This document shows, piece after piece, positions 13,730 to 25,630 of a DNA stretch of 64,000 nucleotides. Each line of letters begins with the position of its first letter. The stretch's first letter is position 1. The DNA comes from Anarhynchus alexandrinus (taxonomy: Eukaryota; Chordata; Aves; Charadriiformes; Charadriidae), in assembly GCA_008711295.1 (NCBI GenBank), contig VUYV01000227.1, positions 285,567 to 349,566 on the forward strand. The letters run 5' to 3'. The notes beneath the pieces were generated by a model that was not told the DNA's origin, did not search any database, and saw nothing but the letters and a program-made list of their open reading frames with translations. The position numbers were made by a program, and so were the translations under genes.

Positions 13730-15844
13730 CTGGGGGAAAACAGGGCAGCCTGGTTACTCTTTAATAGGGGATGGTTTCATCCAGCACAAATCAACGGCAG
13801 GACTGTTCATCCTCTGTCTCCCAGTGGCGGACAGCAGCTCTCAAGTCGTAATATCATACCAAAAATTCCCCTGTTTTGTGGCCTTGGTGAGTGGGAGACC
13901 AAGTGACCATGCCAAGACTAAAAAGCAACTGGATTCCTACTTCTGGAACCCGACAAAAAGTCAGGGTGTGTCCAACGAAATAATCAAATTTGAAAGCAAA
14001 GACAGATGGAGAAATGGTGCAATTCTTTAGGAGAGGCTAAAAGTAATCTTCTTGGGAGAAAAGCAAAATGAGGCATGCAATGAATAAAAGTCCTACCATA
14101 CACCTGGCAGCTCTGCTACAGTAGGAAATTTGAGTGAGTCCTACTCGTTGAAATCCCTGAAATTACATACTGGGGATTTAAATTTCCTTTGGCGATCTCA
14201 CTTTCCCCTTGCTGACCACTCACACCGTGACTCAGTTTAGCCATTCATTCTGATACAGTCACAGCAGAGGTTATTTGGCTGCAAATAGATGCAATTGTTT
14301 AGCTGACTAAAAATATAACCTGAAAAAATGACTTTTGAGTTCATGTCTAGTTACCTGCAGAGCTTCAAAATCAGACCAAATCGATGTGAATGAGTCTTCA
14401 AATATTAGCACACTTTGTTCGCAAAGTTGCACGAGGAGGCTGGGGAGAGCAATTAGCGGCTCTATTTTAATCCACATGTATTTATTAATGCATGCCTTTA
14501 TTTTTTCAGCCCTGAATGTCTTTAAAAGATTTTTGGCCACCCGTGAATGCCTTTAGCTGCATGGTGCATTTATACAGCACAATGCACCCCTGCTCCTGCT
14601 ATGCTATGCCTTGGTGGGGTGGATGAAGGAACTTTATCTATAACTGGTAGGAGGCATCAGGCCCTGGATCATGGCCAAATACCAACACTGGTGATCACAG
14701 TCAGTCTAGCTGGCTTCTTCCCATTATTTCAATAAGTAAATCCTCTGCAATGAAGAGAGAGGTGGAACCTGCCAAATCTATGCACAGGTCGCAGACTCAG
14801 TTTTAGAGCCGTGTTTGCAGCTCAGACATGTTTCAACAAGATAAATCTGACTGCATGATCTCCAGGAAAGTTCAGGCCCAAACCTACCTTTGAACAGTGA
14901 AGTTCATATCTACTCGTTATCATCAGGTCTGGACCTCAAGGCTGTATCCAGAACTGAGTTATGATTCTCTCCCTGCTCAAAATCCCACAAGTGTGTGGGT
15001 CTCTTCACATTTCCATTTGTTGATGTTAAATATCACACAGTGGAAAACATGTCTCCAATAGAAACCGTCAGATCTCTACTTTTCCCGAGTCTGGTTTCAC
15101 GCTTGTGGAAACGCCCCGGCTTGTCCCTGAGCCCTGCTGCGCAGGGAAGGTCTCGTGCCATAGCTCACACGCATCGAAAGATCAGCTGGCCCCGAGTAGG
15201 TACTGTTTTACTACAGTTTTTCATTGAGCTGACTTTGCAGCTCATAGTGAGAGAAGATGTTTGAATGCAAGGTGAATAATGGAACTGGACAACATTTCCA
15301 CGTAAAGCTCAGAGAAGGAACTCTTTGACGTCAGGAGGAAATAACCACAGCTCAGCTGGTTACGGATCAACAGCTGATGACACTCAAATTATACAAAGCA
15401 TTCATGAACTTCACACCTTTTTAATTCACTGAACAAGACTAAAGCTTTCAGACAGAGTGGACAGATAAGGTTGTTGGGGGTGCACACCTCCGTCAAATCC
15501 TAGGGCCTTGCTCAGGGAGCACAATGCAAGCTTGTGGCAAATTAATCCATTTAATTTGATTGCAAAGTAGTCTGAGAGAGCGTCCTCTAACTCTCCATGG
15601 CACGAGGTAGCAAAAGAACTTGACCCAAGCTATAAACACAAGGAAGCAATATCTCCCCAGAGACCTCACTCTCCTCTTCCAGTTTTGACTTTTGTGCAAG
15701 GCCGGGATAGTTTTTAAACCATCCTCGATGAAGTACTGGAAAACGTCATTTTTTTGGTTTTGCTTGTGCATTTGAGTCACTGGTGGCGAGTTCCACCTTC
15801 GCCTGAAACAAGCCACGCTCAACATCATCAGACACATCAATGTG

Positions 15845-16060
15845 CAGCATGACTGATGCTCTCCAGTAACAGCAGCTCATAAATTATGAAAAATGACTGC
15901 TGCAATTAACTGAAAATCAAATTTATTTGCAATAAACAGCAGGAGATGCATCGATTTTCATATTCTATGCTCACTGTTGCCTTTTAAGCTGGAAGAACTC
16001 AAGTCAATAAAAGGAAGATAATAAATATCTGAGACTTTTTAATTCAGATCTGGTCTATTT
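15845..16060. other. Candidate conserved non-coding element in the TENM4 intron
   Basis: Repeat-free AT-rich intronic sequence with CTCATAAATTATG, GCAATTAACTG and ATTTGCAATAAACAGC, upstream of the hAT-like remnant in plus coordinates. Motif content resembles developmental enhancers. No direct proof. Confidence 0.25.
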
Positions 16061-16492
16061 TTTCCTATGCTGACTTGCACGTTTGCTGGCACGCTCACTC
16101 TAGCTAAAACCATTTAAATGCTGACTTGTTTATTTACGGAATTTATTTGGTCAATTTGAAATGTTTCCCTCCTCTGCCTTCCAAACCAATGCAGGAGAGA
16201 AATTCACTTTGCCTCGTTGCTGTCGAGCGGGCTAATAAGGCTTGGTTTCAGCTGGCATGGGGCCAAGCAGCACCACAAAGTGAGGGCCATTCATGGCTTT
16301 CTGCCAGTGGAAAATGTGGCACAGGAAGTCTGGGGTTACTGTTAACGCTCTTCAGGCCAGTCTGGGGACTCTCGGGATAAACTGGGAGAAAACTATAAAT
16401 TGAAAAATCTGTGGGTGATGTATCAGAACTGGAACCGGTGCCCTGACGTGGTTAATCTTAACTTCTTCTCAATTAATTTCAACTGCTTAGAC

Positions 16493-16672
16493 CAGTGCTT
16501 TTTACTATTTGTCAGTAACCTACAAAATTTTCCTGGGGAAGTATGAACTTGTGTATAACAAATTTATACTCCCTGTCAATAGACTGGCTTTTCTTATTTA
16601 TCTTTTGTGGGCTTCTTAGGAGAACTCCGTGGACCTGCATGGCCTCATAGACCCTCAGGTTGAAAACCGCTG
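16493..16672. mobile_element. Probable hAT-like miniature DNA transposon remnant
   Basis: About 180 bp is bounded by CAGTGCTTTTTACTATTTG on the left and CAGGTTGAAAACCGCTG on the right. The right end reverse-complemented is CAGCGGTTTTCAACCTG, an imperfect match to the left end and close to the CAGTGGTT(C/T)TCAAC ends common in hAT/Charlie elements. The right part, CTCCGTGGACC...CATAGACCCTCAGG, is the typical subterminal 'GGTCCGTGG' type region. No clean 8 bp target duplication is visible. Confidence 0.6.
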
Positions 16673-17705
16673 ACCTGTACTAATTCACATCTATCCTGCA
16701 TGGTGAATATATTGTATGAAGTGAGCCAACTCAATGACCTAAAAGGTTTCCTTCTTTTTATAACTTCGTAGATTCCTTAGAGAGGATGAAGTACTTCAGA
16801 GTTGCTAAGAGGGAAACTCCTTTTATGATTGCAAAGTATTACTTACAACAGCTATTGGCCCTTTTGTTAATTATTGCCTGTTGCAGTTACCCTGAAATAC
16901 AAACACCAAAGCCATGTGCACAAAGCTACTTCTGCAAGTCATTTTGCTTGTGCGTGCCTTAAAGACGAGCCTTGCACCAAAACCACAAGTGCATGGTGTT
17001 CGAAGAGTGAAATTAAGCAGCCCCCAAGTTAAACGAGTGCGTTAAATGCATTCCCTTTGAGGAATCATCTTCTCCAAGCTGCAGAGGGTGTGCTCGGAGC
17101 AGCCTGGGTCAGCTATTTTATGTTCATTGTCTGGAATGCTGCCTACTCCATTTGACTCGCTTTGCCATTTTATGCTTTTCTTGATAGACTTCTAAAAATA
17201 ATTTATGTGAAGTCCTGCGCGGTTTCTGAACTAAGACACTTGTGTCTCTACAGAAAAATGAAGATGAGACTATAGCAGGGGCCAGAAATCTACCTCACGT
17301 AGGCAACAGCAGCAGTGAAAATGTAACTGCCCAGACTTCAGGCTAGCAATAAAAAGGAGAATATCTGGAATCTCTATTAGGACTGTGGAGCCCATGCTGA
17401 CCCTCGAACCTCCACATCTTCACAGCTACTGTGACCCTGATACACTACATTGACTCCTGAAAGTGGTTCTTTGCCACTCTTCTAATATTGGAGCACGTCC
17501 CCATCTCAAACCTACAGCCTGCAGGCCATGTATGATGCCAAGGGTGGTTCATCCCATCTGCAGCTCAGTTGCCTCCCACCTTCCAGGCTTCTTGGGTTTT
17601 GCTGTAGCCCAGATGGACAGTGTGGACAGTGACACTCTCCCCTCATTGTTTTCTTTCTCAGCATCCTTTTGTCTTCCTTCATGACAGAGCAAGCACATGA
17701 CATAG

Positions 17706-18292
17706 TGTCATGGCTTAACCCCAGCCGGCAGCTAGAACCACACAGCCGCTCGCTCACTCCCCCCGACTGGGATGGGGGAGAGAATCAGAAGAGTAAAAGT
17801 AAGGAAGATCTCATGGGTTGAGATAAAAACAGTTTAATAGCTACAGCAAAAGCTGCACAGGCAAGCAAAGCAAAACAAGGAATTCATGCACTACTTCCTG
17901 TGGGCAGGCAGATTTTCAGCCATCTCCAGGAAAGCAGGGCTCCAGCACACATAATGCTTACTTGGGCAGACAAAATGCCATAACTCCAAATGTCCACCCC
18001 GCTTCCTTCTTCTTCCCCCAGCTTTATATACTGAGCATGCTGTCATATGGTATGGAATATCCCTTTGGTCAGCTGGGGTCAGCTGTCCCGGCTGGGTCCC
18101 CTCCCAACTTCTTGTGCCCTTCCAGCCTGCTCACTGGTGGGGCGATGTGAGGAGCAGGAAAGGCTTTGACTGCTTAGCAACAACTAAAACCACCAGTGTT
18201 TTACCAACACTATATTAATCCTGAATCCAAAACATAGCAATATACCAGCTGCTAGTAGGAAAGCCAACTCTATCCCAGCTAAAACCATGACA
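17706..18292 (-). mobile_element. Solo LTR of an avian endogenous retrovirus, sense to TENM4
   Basis: A 587 bp element is bounded by TGTCATGG and CCATGACA. Read on the minus strand it begins TGTCATGGTTTTAGCTGGG and ends GGGGTTAAGCCATGACA. It carries a TATATAAAG promoter box near 18023-18031 and an ATTAAA polyadenylation-type signal at 17838-17833, followed by the TTTATCTCAACCCATGAG segment typical of this LTR family in birds. No internal viral genes flank it, so it is a solo LTR. I do not see a clean target-site duplication. It lies about 360 bp downstream of the TENM4 start-exon donor. Confidence 0.85.
18019..18034 (-). promoter_or_regulatory. TATA box of the solo LTR
   Basis: On the minus strand the sequence AGTATATAAAGC sits about midway in the LTR, where a retroviral U3 promoter is expected. 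Direction matches the host gene. Whether it is active cannot be read from sequence. Confidence 0.5.
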
Positions 18293-18653
18293 TGTACTGA
18301 AAAGGTCTCCTGAGCAGGCAAGAACTTTCCACACCGCGTCAGTACTGTGCGGTATGTGCACAGAGGGTCTGGTCTTATGGTGGGAAGTGACAAAGGGCTG
18401 TTGGAGGCAGAAAGACTAAGAGACAGAAAACATGTCTTGTAGATGCTAATGAACATGGGCTAGTGGTATCCCAATTAAGGACATCGGTTTGTGTGCATCC
18501 CGTGTCTCTGCAACACAATGAAGATGTTCCTTGCTGTTTTCTTTCCATATCTCTTGCTTTTGGCCTCAGAGTCCTTCAAAGGTAGCCTCACACCCCACCC
18601 CAGCTCTCAGCTGATTAACGTGTGTACAGCAGCATCTGCTGAAATGTGCTCAC

Positions 18654-18876
18654 CCGCTCGGCAGAATTCATCGGCCTCCTGGTGCACCATGTCTTTGACC
18701 CGATTGCTGTAGGTCAGCCTGGAGTCTTGATCATAAGCCTTCAGGGTCTCGCTGGAGCTGTAGGACTTCTGGGGTACCTTGCTGTCCTCACTCTCGGCTG
18801 AAGAGCTGGTGTAGCGGCGCTCAGTGTCGCGGCGCCGAGTCAGAGATCGATACGGTTTCCTTTCTTTTACATCCAT
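18654..18876 (-). CDS. TENM4: Teneurin-4 start-codon exon, coding part (74 codons + 1 nt)
   Basis: Seen: the minus strand opens at an ATG (18876-18874) in context GCCATGG, with G at -3 and G at +4. It reads 74 codons beginning [16 protein letters not shown], followed by a Ser/acidic stretch ([11 protein letters not shown]), [13 protein letters not shown], and EADEFCRA. It stops at a donor, exon end G at 18654 and intron GTGAGC from 18653, leaving phase 1. Known: this is the N-terminal cytoplasmic domain of teneurins (Ten_N family), type II membrane adhesion proteins that bind latrophilins and act in neural wiring and, for teneurin-4, myelination. The [16 protein letters not shown] start and [14 protein letters not shown] segment fit teneurin-4 better than teneurins 1-3 as I remember them. 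The basic [11 protein letters not shown] region could act in nuclear targeting or membrane-proximal contacts, which is inference. The gene continues at 13729 across a 4,924 bp intron. Paralogue choice rests on memory, not alignment. Confidence 0.93.
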
Positions 18877-18902
18877 GGCACCCTTGTCTGAGTATTCAAC
18901 AT
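18867..18902 (-). promoter_or_regulatory. Short upstream ORF overlapping the TENM4 start codon
   Basis: An ATG at 18902-18900 lies in the 5' UTR part of the start exon. It opens a 12-codon frame (stop included), shifted relative to the main ORF, that terminates at TAA 18869-18867, past the main ATG. Its context is weak (T at -3, T at +4) while the main ATG is strong, so leaky scanning would be expected. A role in limiting translation is inference from this geometry. It matters only if the transcript includes this UTR segment. Confidence 0.5.
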
Positions 18903-18942
18903 TAAAATAATGACGTCCGTGTGGTGTTCAGATTGGAATAAC
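18877..18942 (-). other. TENM4: TENM4 5' UTR part of the start-codon exon
   Basis: Upstream of the ATG the minus strand keeps 66 nt before a good acceptor, a pyrimidine run ending CTCTTTTAG with AG at 18944-18943. The start codon therefore probably sits in an internal exon spliced to one or more upstream non-coding exons at higher coordinates. Teneurin genes commonly have several 5' non-coding exons spread over long distances. An alternative is that transcription starts nearby and this acceptor is unused, but no TATA box or CpG cluster is seen here. Confidence 0.7.
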
Positions 18943-21900
18943 CTAAAAGAGAGAAGAAAAGGAATAGGTTCTAGGTTCATGCCTTTGGGCACCTGAAGGT
19001 TAATTTGCCTTCTTTATGCATTCTTGCACTGAACAAAAGAGAGGTTACTTAATGGACTGCAGGAAAACCCTTGTAGAACAATTACTGATGGAAAGCAAGT
19101 CTCAATTATGTGTGAGTCATTTAATAATTGCCACAGCTAGCGGGACACACACAGGCAGCAACCTGCATCTGTCTGAACTGGGCACGCACTCGGGGATTTC
19201 AAACTGATTGTGATTTTCTGTGTCTTCTTTCCAGGGGAAGTGATTCAGACACCTCCAGGAGGCACGTATTTGGTACATCAGTCACCTAATCTCTGGGAAA
19301 TTAGGCCATGCTGAAACGTCTCTATTTGGGCAGGCAGAGGACTTTGGAAAAATGCTGTCCTATAGTTTTCAAAGTGTTTTCATAGATCATGGGGGTAGAA
19401 GCAATGAATAAAAGAATAAGAGACGGTGTAAGAAGGCAAGCGGGAAGAGGGAGGGAGGAAAGAAGAATGAAGGGGTGACATATGGATGGAAATTGGATGG
19501 AAATGTCTTCCTATTCAGAGGGCTCATCTTTACTCAGCTGGAAATATATTAGATCTTAGCGGAGTTGAGAAAGTGTAAATAAATGATAGTGCTCTGCTTC
19601 ACATAACAGCATGGCCTGGCATTTATGCCTGTGGGAAAACCAATGTCTATATGCACCGGTATGCAAACATACATACCTGCACACAGAGAAAATGGATATA
19701 AAAAATAAAACAGGTATTAAAAGTGCTTTTGTCAAAATAATTAATAAATTGTCTTCTCACTTTAAGTTTATTAAATGCAACAGGAGGCACAGGGAAAAAA
19801 AGTCAATGACTTGCAGCAGGATGATAAAGTATGTTTTTGAATACCTAAATTGGTTTATGAGGAAAAATACTGATAGAAAACACAAGCCAAACATTGAAAT
19901 CTGTAATTACAGGCTGAGTTTCTCAGGAATTGAGTCTTCCTGACCGCTAGAGAACAGAAGCTGAGCCTCTAAATGCCACAGCAAAATATTGTTGTTTACT
20001 ATCAGTACTTAAGAACAGAAAGGAAGAGAATCAGAAAACACCTATCAGTTCTTGGTCTTTTTCATAGCAAATCCGTATAGAAATGCATTGGCAGGGACTG
20101 AATCACATGCCGCTGGCATTTCTCTCTTGAAAGGCTAAATCCTGAACATACTGATGAAATCTTACTCCTCCATGTCTCTTAGACCTCGCTGCAGACGCCG
20201 TGCCCTGGGTGTGCAGCACAACACAGCGATGGTGCGATGGTCGAGGACGGATGCGCTGTGAGCTTTGCAGGTCGGTTTAAAGGGATGTGGCGTAACACAG
20301 GGTTTGTGGCTCTCAAAATTATGAGCCTGTGAGGGCTGGAAGACCCTAAACACAGGTTCTGATAACCTGCAAATCATAATACTAATGCAGAAGCTTGAAG
20401 ACAACATTTTATTAAGAATTCCTCACTGGCCGAGCTGCCTGTCACAAGCATAGCTAAGCAAATTCTTGAACTGAAGGGAGACTGTAGGAGGGAGCAAGAG
20501 CTGCAGGATGGCTGCGAGAAACACCTGCAGCTGGGCAAAGAAAAAGAGGGTCCCACTTCTATTTCTGTAATTCTGACTTCGCTAAGACTGCTCTCTGGGT
20601 TTTCTCCCTTTACCCTCCAAAATGAACTCTGCAATGACAGAACCTGATTCCGACGGCTTGTACAGTTTCTGTGGCACTCTTCCCGGAAATTAAGACACTA
20701 CTTTAAAAAAAAAAAAATCCACTTAATTCTCTCCCAATCTATTCCAGTGATGGCAGCAGACCAAGTTCACACTTCCTATTTGTCAGCAGAACGCATAGAA
20801 ACTATTGAACACAAATGGAAGGATGGGGGGAAAGGGAGGAGTGTCTTATAATTGAGCTTTACTTAAGTCACCCACAGAGATTTGAGCACCTCTTTGATTT
20901 TAAACATGTGTTTAAACCCACTGAACTCACTGACTTAAATTCATTCATGAAGTATGTAAGTTCAATACGGTGAATGCAAATGGGATTACTCACCGGCCAA
21001 AATTTACACACGTTAAATGTTTTGCAGAATAAGTGTCTGAGAGGTGCAGAAACTAAGGCCTGAATGTAGAAGCAATAGGGAAGGAAATAGTGTTATGCTA
21101 AAGGGCCAATTCAATATAGTAATAGAGTGTTAGAGATCTACCAAACATTGGTGGATAATTTGGTGTATTGAATCAAACATATTGGTACTTTCACACCGGA
21201 GACAGTTAAAAGGAATAAAACATCTGATTGCTTTTCAGTGCACTGTCTTCCTCCCTTAAAAAAAAAACAAAGCTTTTTTTGGTTTGAAAACTTGTGACTT
21301 TCTTTTTTTTTTTGCAATTGTTATTGAATTGGTTTGTCTCCTTTATACCGTCTCTGTTTGTGTGAAATCCTCAAAAGGAGCAGGTTTGTTATACCTTTTA
21401 ATAAAACACCTTAAAACAGGTTCCTTCACAACGGCACTGTAGTAAGAGCGGTTATAATGAACACTGAAATTGTGGTTTATTGTCATGGGGGATAGAGATA
21501 GCGAAATGTGGGTGAGAAGTGGTTACTACACTCTACAAGAAACAAATGAGGAAAGGTGGCTTCTCTCTGCAGCAATTCCTACCAAGGGCCAGTCATTTAA
21601 AATCCCTCTAGCAGGAGAGGCACACGTGCCAAGAAAACCTTTCTGCACAGTCAGAGCCACGAGGTACAAACAGGGTCTGTAATTACCATTAGTAACCTTG
21701 CAACTTAGGAAATGGCCAAAAAAACATCAGGAAATTGACTGAATTCCCACCAGATGAAGGTTTTTCTTTTCCTAAAGAAAGGTGCTGAAAAACTGAAATT
21801 CCTCCTACAGTTCATCAAAAATAGCCCTGTAAATTTGCACCATTCACATACACATTCCTCTATAACAGTGCTCCAATTCCCAGTTCATTCATGTCTTTAT

Positions 21901-23804
21901 AAATTTAACTCTCCTCAGCCCTTTCTTTCTCTCTCTCTCTCGCTGCTTGTAAGGAGACACTTTTCAACTAGAAAGGTCACCCCCAAAACACATAATGAAG
22001 ACTTTTTTTTAATATTTTTTTTTTTTAAAGAAGGAACTGTTGCATTTAACTGACTTAAGTAAGTTTCCAGCACCTCTCCATGGACATTCAGTTCTTGTCA
22101 TCTCATTTTTATGGCCCAGTTCCCAGCTGGTTTCGATGCCTCGCCTTCAATGGAGTTGTGTCGTCAGGGAATTTGCCTCATAGTGTTTCTGTGATAGATT
22201 ATTATTTTTTATCTGCTACTCCTTGTGTCTTGATTTCACCTCTGCTACAATTTCACCCATGCCATCAACACCTCACTTTTTTCCTGACTTCTCTGGCACA
22301 CGGTGAATACAAAGAATCACACTCCTCTTGGTTACATACTCAACCACCAACTCTTTCCGCCTCTAGCTCATGTTTGCTCCTCATAATTTTAAAAGCTTCC
22401 ATAAACTTGCTGGACCCGATATGGAAAAACAAGGCTTGTAATATTGCCCTTTCCATCCCCTCACTCTTTTTCCCTCCATAAAAGCACAAAAGCCTTCTGC
22501 TCTGAACCGTTTCTATTTGGAAAGGACTTCCCTGTCCTAAAACGCGATGTTTCTGGCTCGCTTTGATTCTTTCATCATATTGCTGTCTGCATAATATATC
22601 AAATTTCACCTTTTTTTTTTTTTTCTCCAGGCCAATTAATGGCAATAGCCATTCTTATTTTTGTCAGCCCGCTGAGTGTGCAATCCCAGCTGGACCACAA
22701 GCTGGTTTGGAGTACAATTCACACCAGAAGCGTCCTTCAGGCTTTACTTATTCAACTCAGAAAAATCCCACTGACCGCAGAAAGGGTTTCTCACATGCTA
22801 AAGCCTGTAAAATCAGACTCCTTGACATAGTTATATTTTTCAGAGGTGGGGGACTCTTCTTGCATCCTTGCATATATGTCAAGAAGTGGAACAAAAAAGC
22901 AGCTTTCTAGTTCTGGTGCAGTAGTGCAGTAAACGCGATGCTTATTTGCAGCTCTTTTTATTTTGCTTTTGCTTTGGTTGGCTCCCAAATAATCCTTTTT
23001 ATTATGTTTTATCCTTTATATCTATCCTCCTCATTCTCGGTTCTGTTGCTTTTTGTTGCTCTTTGGAGCTTTGATTAACCACACCGGCTTTGTGCTGCAG
23101 AATCGCACTCAATGAATGGCAAGGGGAATGATTTATTTTCTGAGTCACCGCTCAAAAGACAAACTTCCATCAATCAAAAACCAGACAAGAGAGTGTGACA
23201 CCACAAAGCGATATGCTAGGAGGTGCTTACAGCGGAAGGGACAGGTGGTCTTTGATAGCCGACTTACATTGCAGGTCACTAATCACAGAGATTAGCAGCA
23301 AGGTGATAGACAGCGCCTGTTCTGGAAGGCAGCATGTCATATCATCCAATTTTCTGTCAAAATGTGAGGGTTTAAATGGTAGAGATAGCTTTATGTGTTT
23401 CCTATACAGTTATGGCAACAGGGTGATGAGAAAGCTGGCAGAGTGAAATATCTTGTCTCCATGAAAACGGGAGGATGAATCCTGGTGGGTTGATTCGGTC
23501 CACCTTTGTGCTGGGGGAAGCAAAGCCACTTCCCGTAGTCGTTTGTTTTCCTCCACAAAACTGCCTATGCAAAAATGGCCTTGTCTTACTTGGCAGGGCC
23601 TGCTTTTTGTCTTCTTAAAGTAGATCTTCTCATTCCACTGCTTAGGGCAATTCTTTTCCCTATTTTTTATTGCTGCTGCCCTTTGTAGAATGAGCACAGC
23701 CGCAGAATACCGAGCAGCAAGCTGGATTTTATTTGCAGTCCTTTGGGCTCCACAAATCGAATCGTTAACTAAGACCTAATGCTGGTAAGTAGTGAGCAAG
23801 TATC

Positions 23805-23945
23805 CTTTTCTTCACTTTATAGAGGAAGAGATGAGGCATGGGAAGTCAAAGTGACTTGCTTAAGGTGGTACAAGCAAAAAGCAAAGCAACTGAGGGCAGA
23901 GTCTTGATCTCCTGAGTCTGATACTGAGCCCTGGATTTTTTTGAG
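23805..23945 (-). mobile_element. MIR-like ancient SINE fragment
   Basis: The antisense MIR core is readable: GAGGAAGAGATGAGGCATGG, AAGTGACTTGCTTAAGGTGG, GGGCAGAGTCTTGATCTCCT, GAGTCTGATACTGAGCCC. It corresponds block by block to the TGAGGCACAGAG / GTGACTTGCCCAAGGTCACA core. Confidence 0.7.
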
Positions 23946-24431
23946 AATCAAGTCACCTAAGCACAGCAGAATACCTAATTTAAAAAATCTTGGCCAATGT
24001 GTGTCCGAAATCTTTGTGTGAGAAGAGTAGTATGAACCTCAGGTATTATTAACAAGATGCTCTTTCATGTTTGGGTAGTGTCCTTCAGTCAGAAGACTGT
24101 GGAGCGTGTACAATTGCAGTTGTGTCTGACCATTGAAATACCATGGTGAGTGACGAAAACCTCACTCAGAGTCAAAAGAGAGAGAGTTTTTCACCATATT
24201 GTACATTAATCTTCTCCAAAACACCAACAGATATCAGGGTCAGACCAGCAATGTGAGTTCAAATGCTTAAATGACTTTGTGGTTGTGGTTATTAATATCC
24301 TGCACCAAGTTAAGTCATCACTTTTGAAACAACACATCCACCGTGACAGTCCCACCACGATGCTCTGTATTCTGGTTTCATGACACAAAATATTGAACCT
24401 GGGAAATCTTATTTGGTCGTTTCCATTTGTC

Positions 24432-24684
24432 CAGAAAATGGGCACAAGTTGGAACATAGGAAGTTCCGTTCAAATACACGGAAAAACTTCTTTACAGTTT
24501 GGGTGACAGAGCACTGGAACAGGCTGCCCAGGGAAGTTGTGGAGTCCCCTTCTCTGGAGATTTTCAAGACCCACCTGGATGCAGTCCTGAGTAATGTGCT
24601 CTGGGCAATCCTGCTTTGGCAGGGGAGTGGGACTAGATGTTCTCTAGAGGTCCCTTCCAACTCTGAAAATTCCGTGATTCCGTG
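24432..24684 (+). mobile_element. CR1 LINE 3' fragment (sense copy of a tail-to-tail pair)
   Basis: It starts at GAAAATGGGCACAAGTTGG, passes GAGCACTGGAACAGGCTGCC and GTCCCTTCCAACTCTGA, and ends in two ATTCCGTG tail repeats. The next CR1 begins about 12 bp later in the opposite orientation. Confidence 0.88.
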
Positions 24685-24696
24685 AAAATCTGTGAT

Positions 24697-25630
24697 ACAG
24701 AATCACAGAATGGTCAGGGTTGGAAGGGACCTCTGAAGATCATCTAGTCCAACCCCCTGCCAGAGCAGGGGCACCTACAGCAGTTGCACAGGACGGCATC
24801 AAGGCAGGTTTGGAATGGCTCCACAATCAGAGACTCCCCCACCTCTCTGGGCAGCCTGTGCCAGTGCTCTGCCACCCTCACAGGAAAGAAGTTCCTCCTC
24901 ATGTTAAGATGGAACTTCCTATGTTCAAGTTTGTGTCTGTTCCCTCTTGTTCTGTCACTGGGCACCACTGAAAAAAGACTGTTCCCATCCCCCTGGCACC
25001 CTCCCTTTAAGTATTCATAAGCATTAATAAGATCCCCCCTCGGTCTTCTTCTCTCTAGACTGAAATGCCCCAAGTCCCTCAGCCTTTCCTCCTAAGAAAG
25101 ATGCTCCAATCCCCTCATCATCTTTGTAGCCCTTTGCTGAATACTCTCCAGCAGTTCCCTGCCCTTCTTGACCCAGGGCGCCCAGAACTGGACACAATAC
25201 TCCAGATGTGGCCTCACCAGGGCAGAGTAGAGGGAGACGATGACCTCCCTCTACCTGCTGGCCACACTCTTCTTGATGCACCCCAGGATGCCATTGGCCT
25301 TCTTGGCCACCAGGGCACATTGCTGGCTCATGGTCATCCTGTTGTCCACCAGGACGCCCAGGTCCCTTTCCACAGAGCTGCTCTCCAGGAGATCAGCCCC
25401 CAACCTGTACTGGTGCATGGGGTTATTCCTCCCCAGGTGCAGTACCCTACACTTGCCCTTGTTGTGAATTTCATAAGGTTTCTCTCTGCCCAACTCTCCA
25501 GCCTGTCCAGGTCATGCTGTAAGGTGGCACAGCCTTCCGGCGTGTCAGCCACCCCTCCCAGTTTTGTGTCATCAGCAAACTTGCTGATGGTACACTCTAT
25601 CCCTTCATCCAGGTCATGGATGACACACCT
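24697..25630 (-). mobile_element. Long CR1 LINE fragment (antisense copy of a tail-to-tail pair)
   Basis: This is the longest CR1 copy in the window, about 930 bp. Read on the minus strand it goes from near ACCTGGATGAAGGGATAGAG (about 25610), through the end of the reverse-transcriptase frame ([17 protein letters not shown], then [18 protein letters not shown]), to the tail at CAGAATCACAGAATGG. Frames are interrupted and the 5' two-thirds of the element are missing, so it is dead. Open frames on the plus strand here are antisense shadows. Confidence 0.92.

Larger units (their letters stand above)
13730..18653 (-). other. TENM4 intron between coding exons 1 and 2
   Basis: This 4,924 bp phase-1 intron starts GTGAGC (at 18653) and ends CCCCCAG (at 13730). 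It holds a solo LTR in sense orientation (17706-18292) and a hAT-like miniature element remnant (16493-16672). The rest has no recognised gene or RNA. The part around 15.85-16.1 kb is AT-rich with homeodomain-like TAATT cores and is a candidate conserved non-coding element. Confidence 0.88.

Noticed and set aside
18607..18653. Extension of the start exon to a stop at 18607
   Set aside because: The frame past 18654 (reading EHISADAAV) departs from teneurin sequence. GTGAGC at 18653 is a consensus donor and joins in phase to 13729, so this part is intron.
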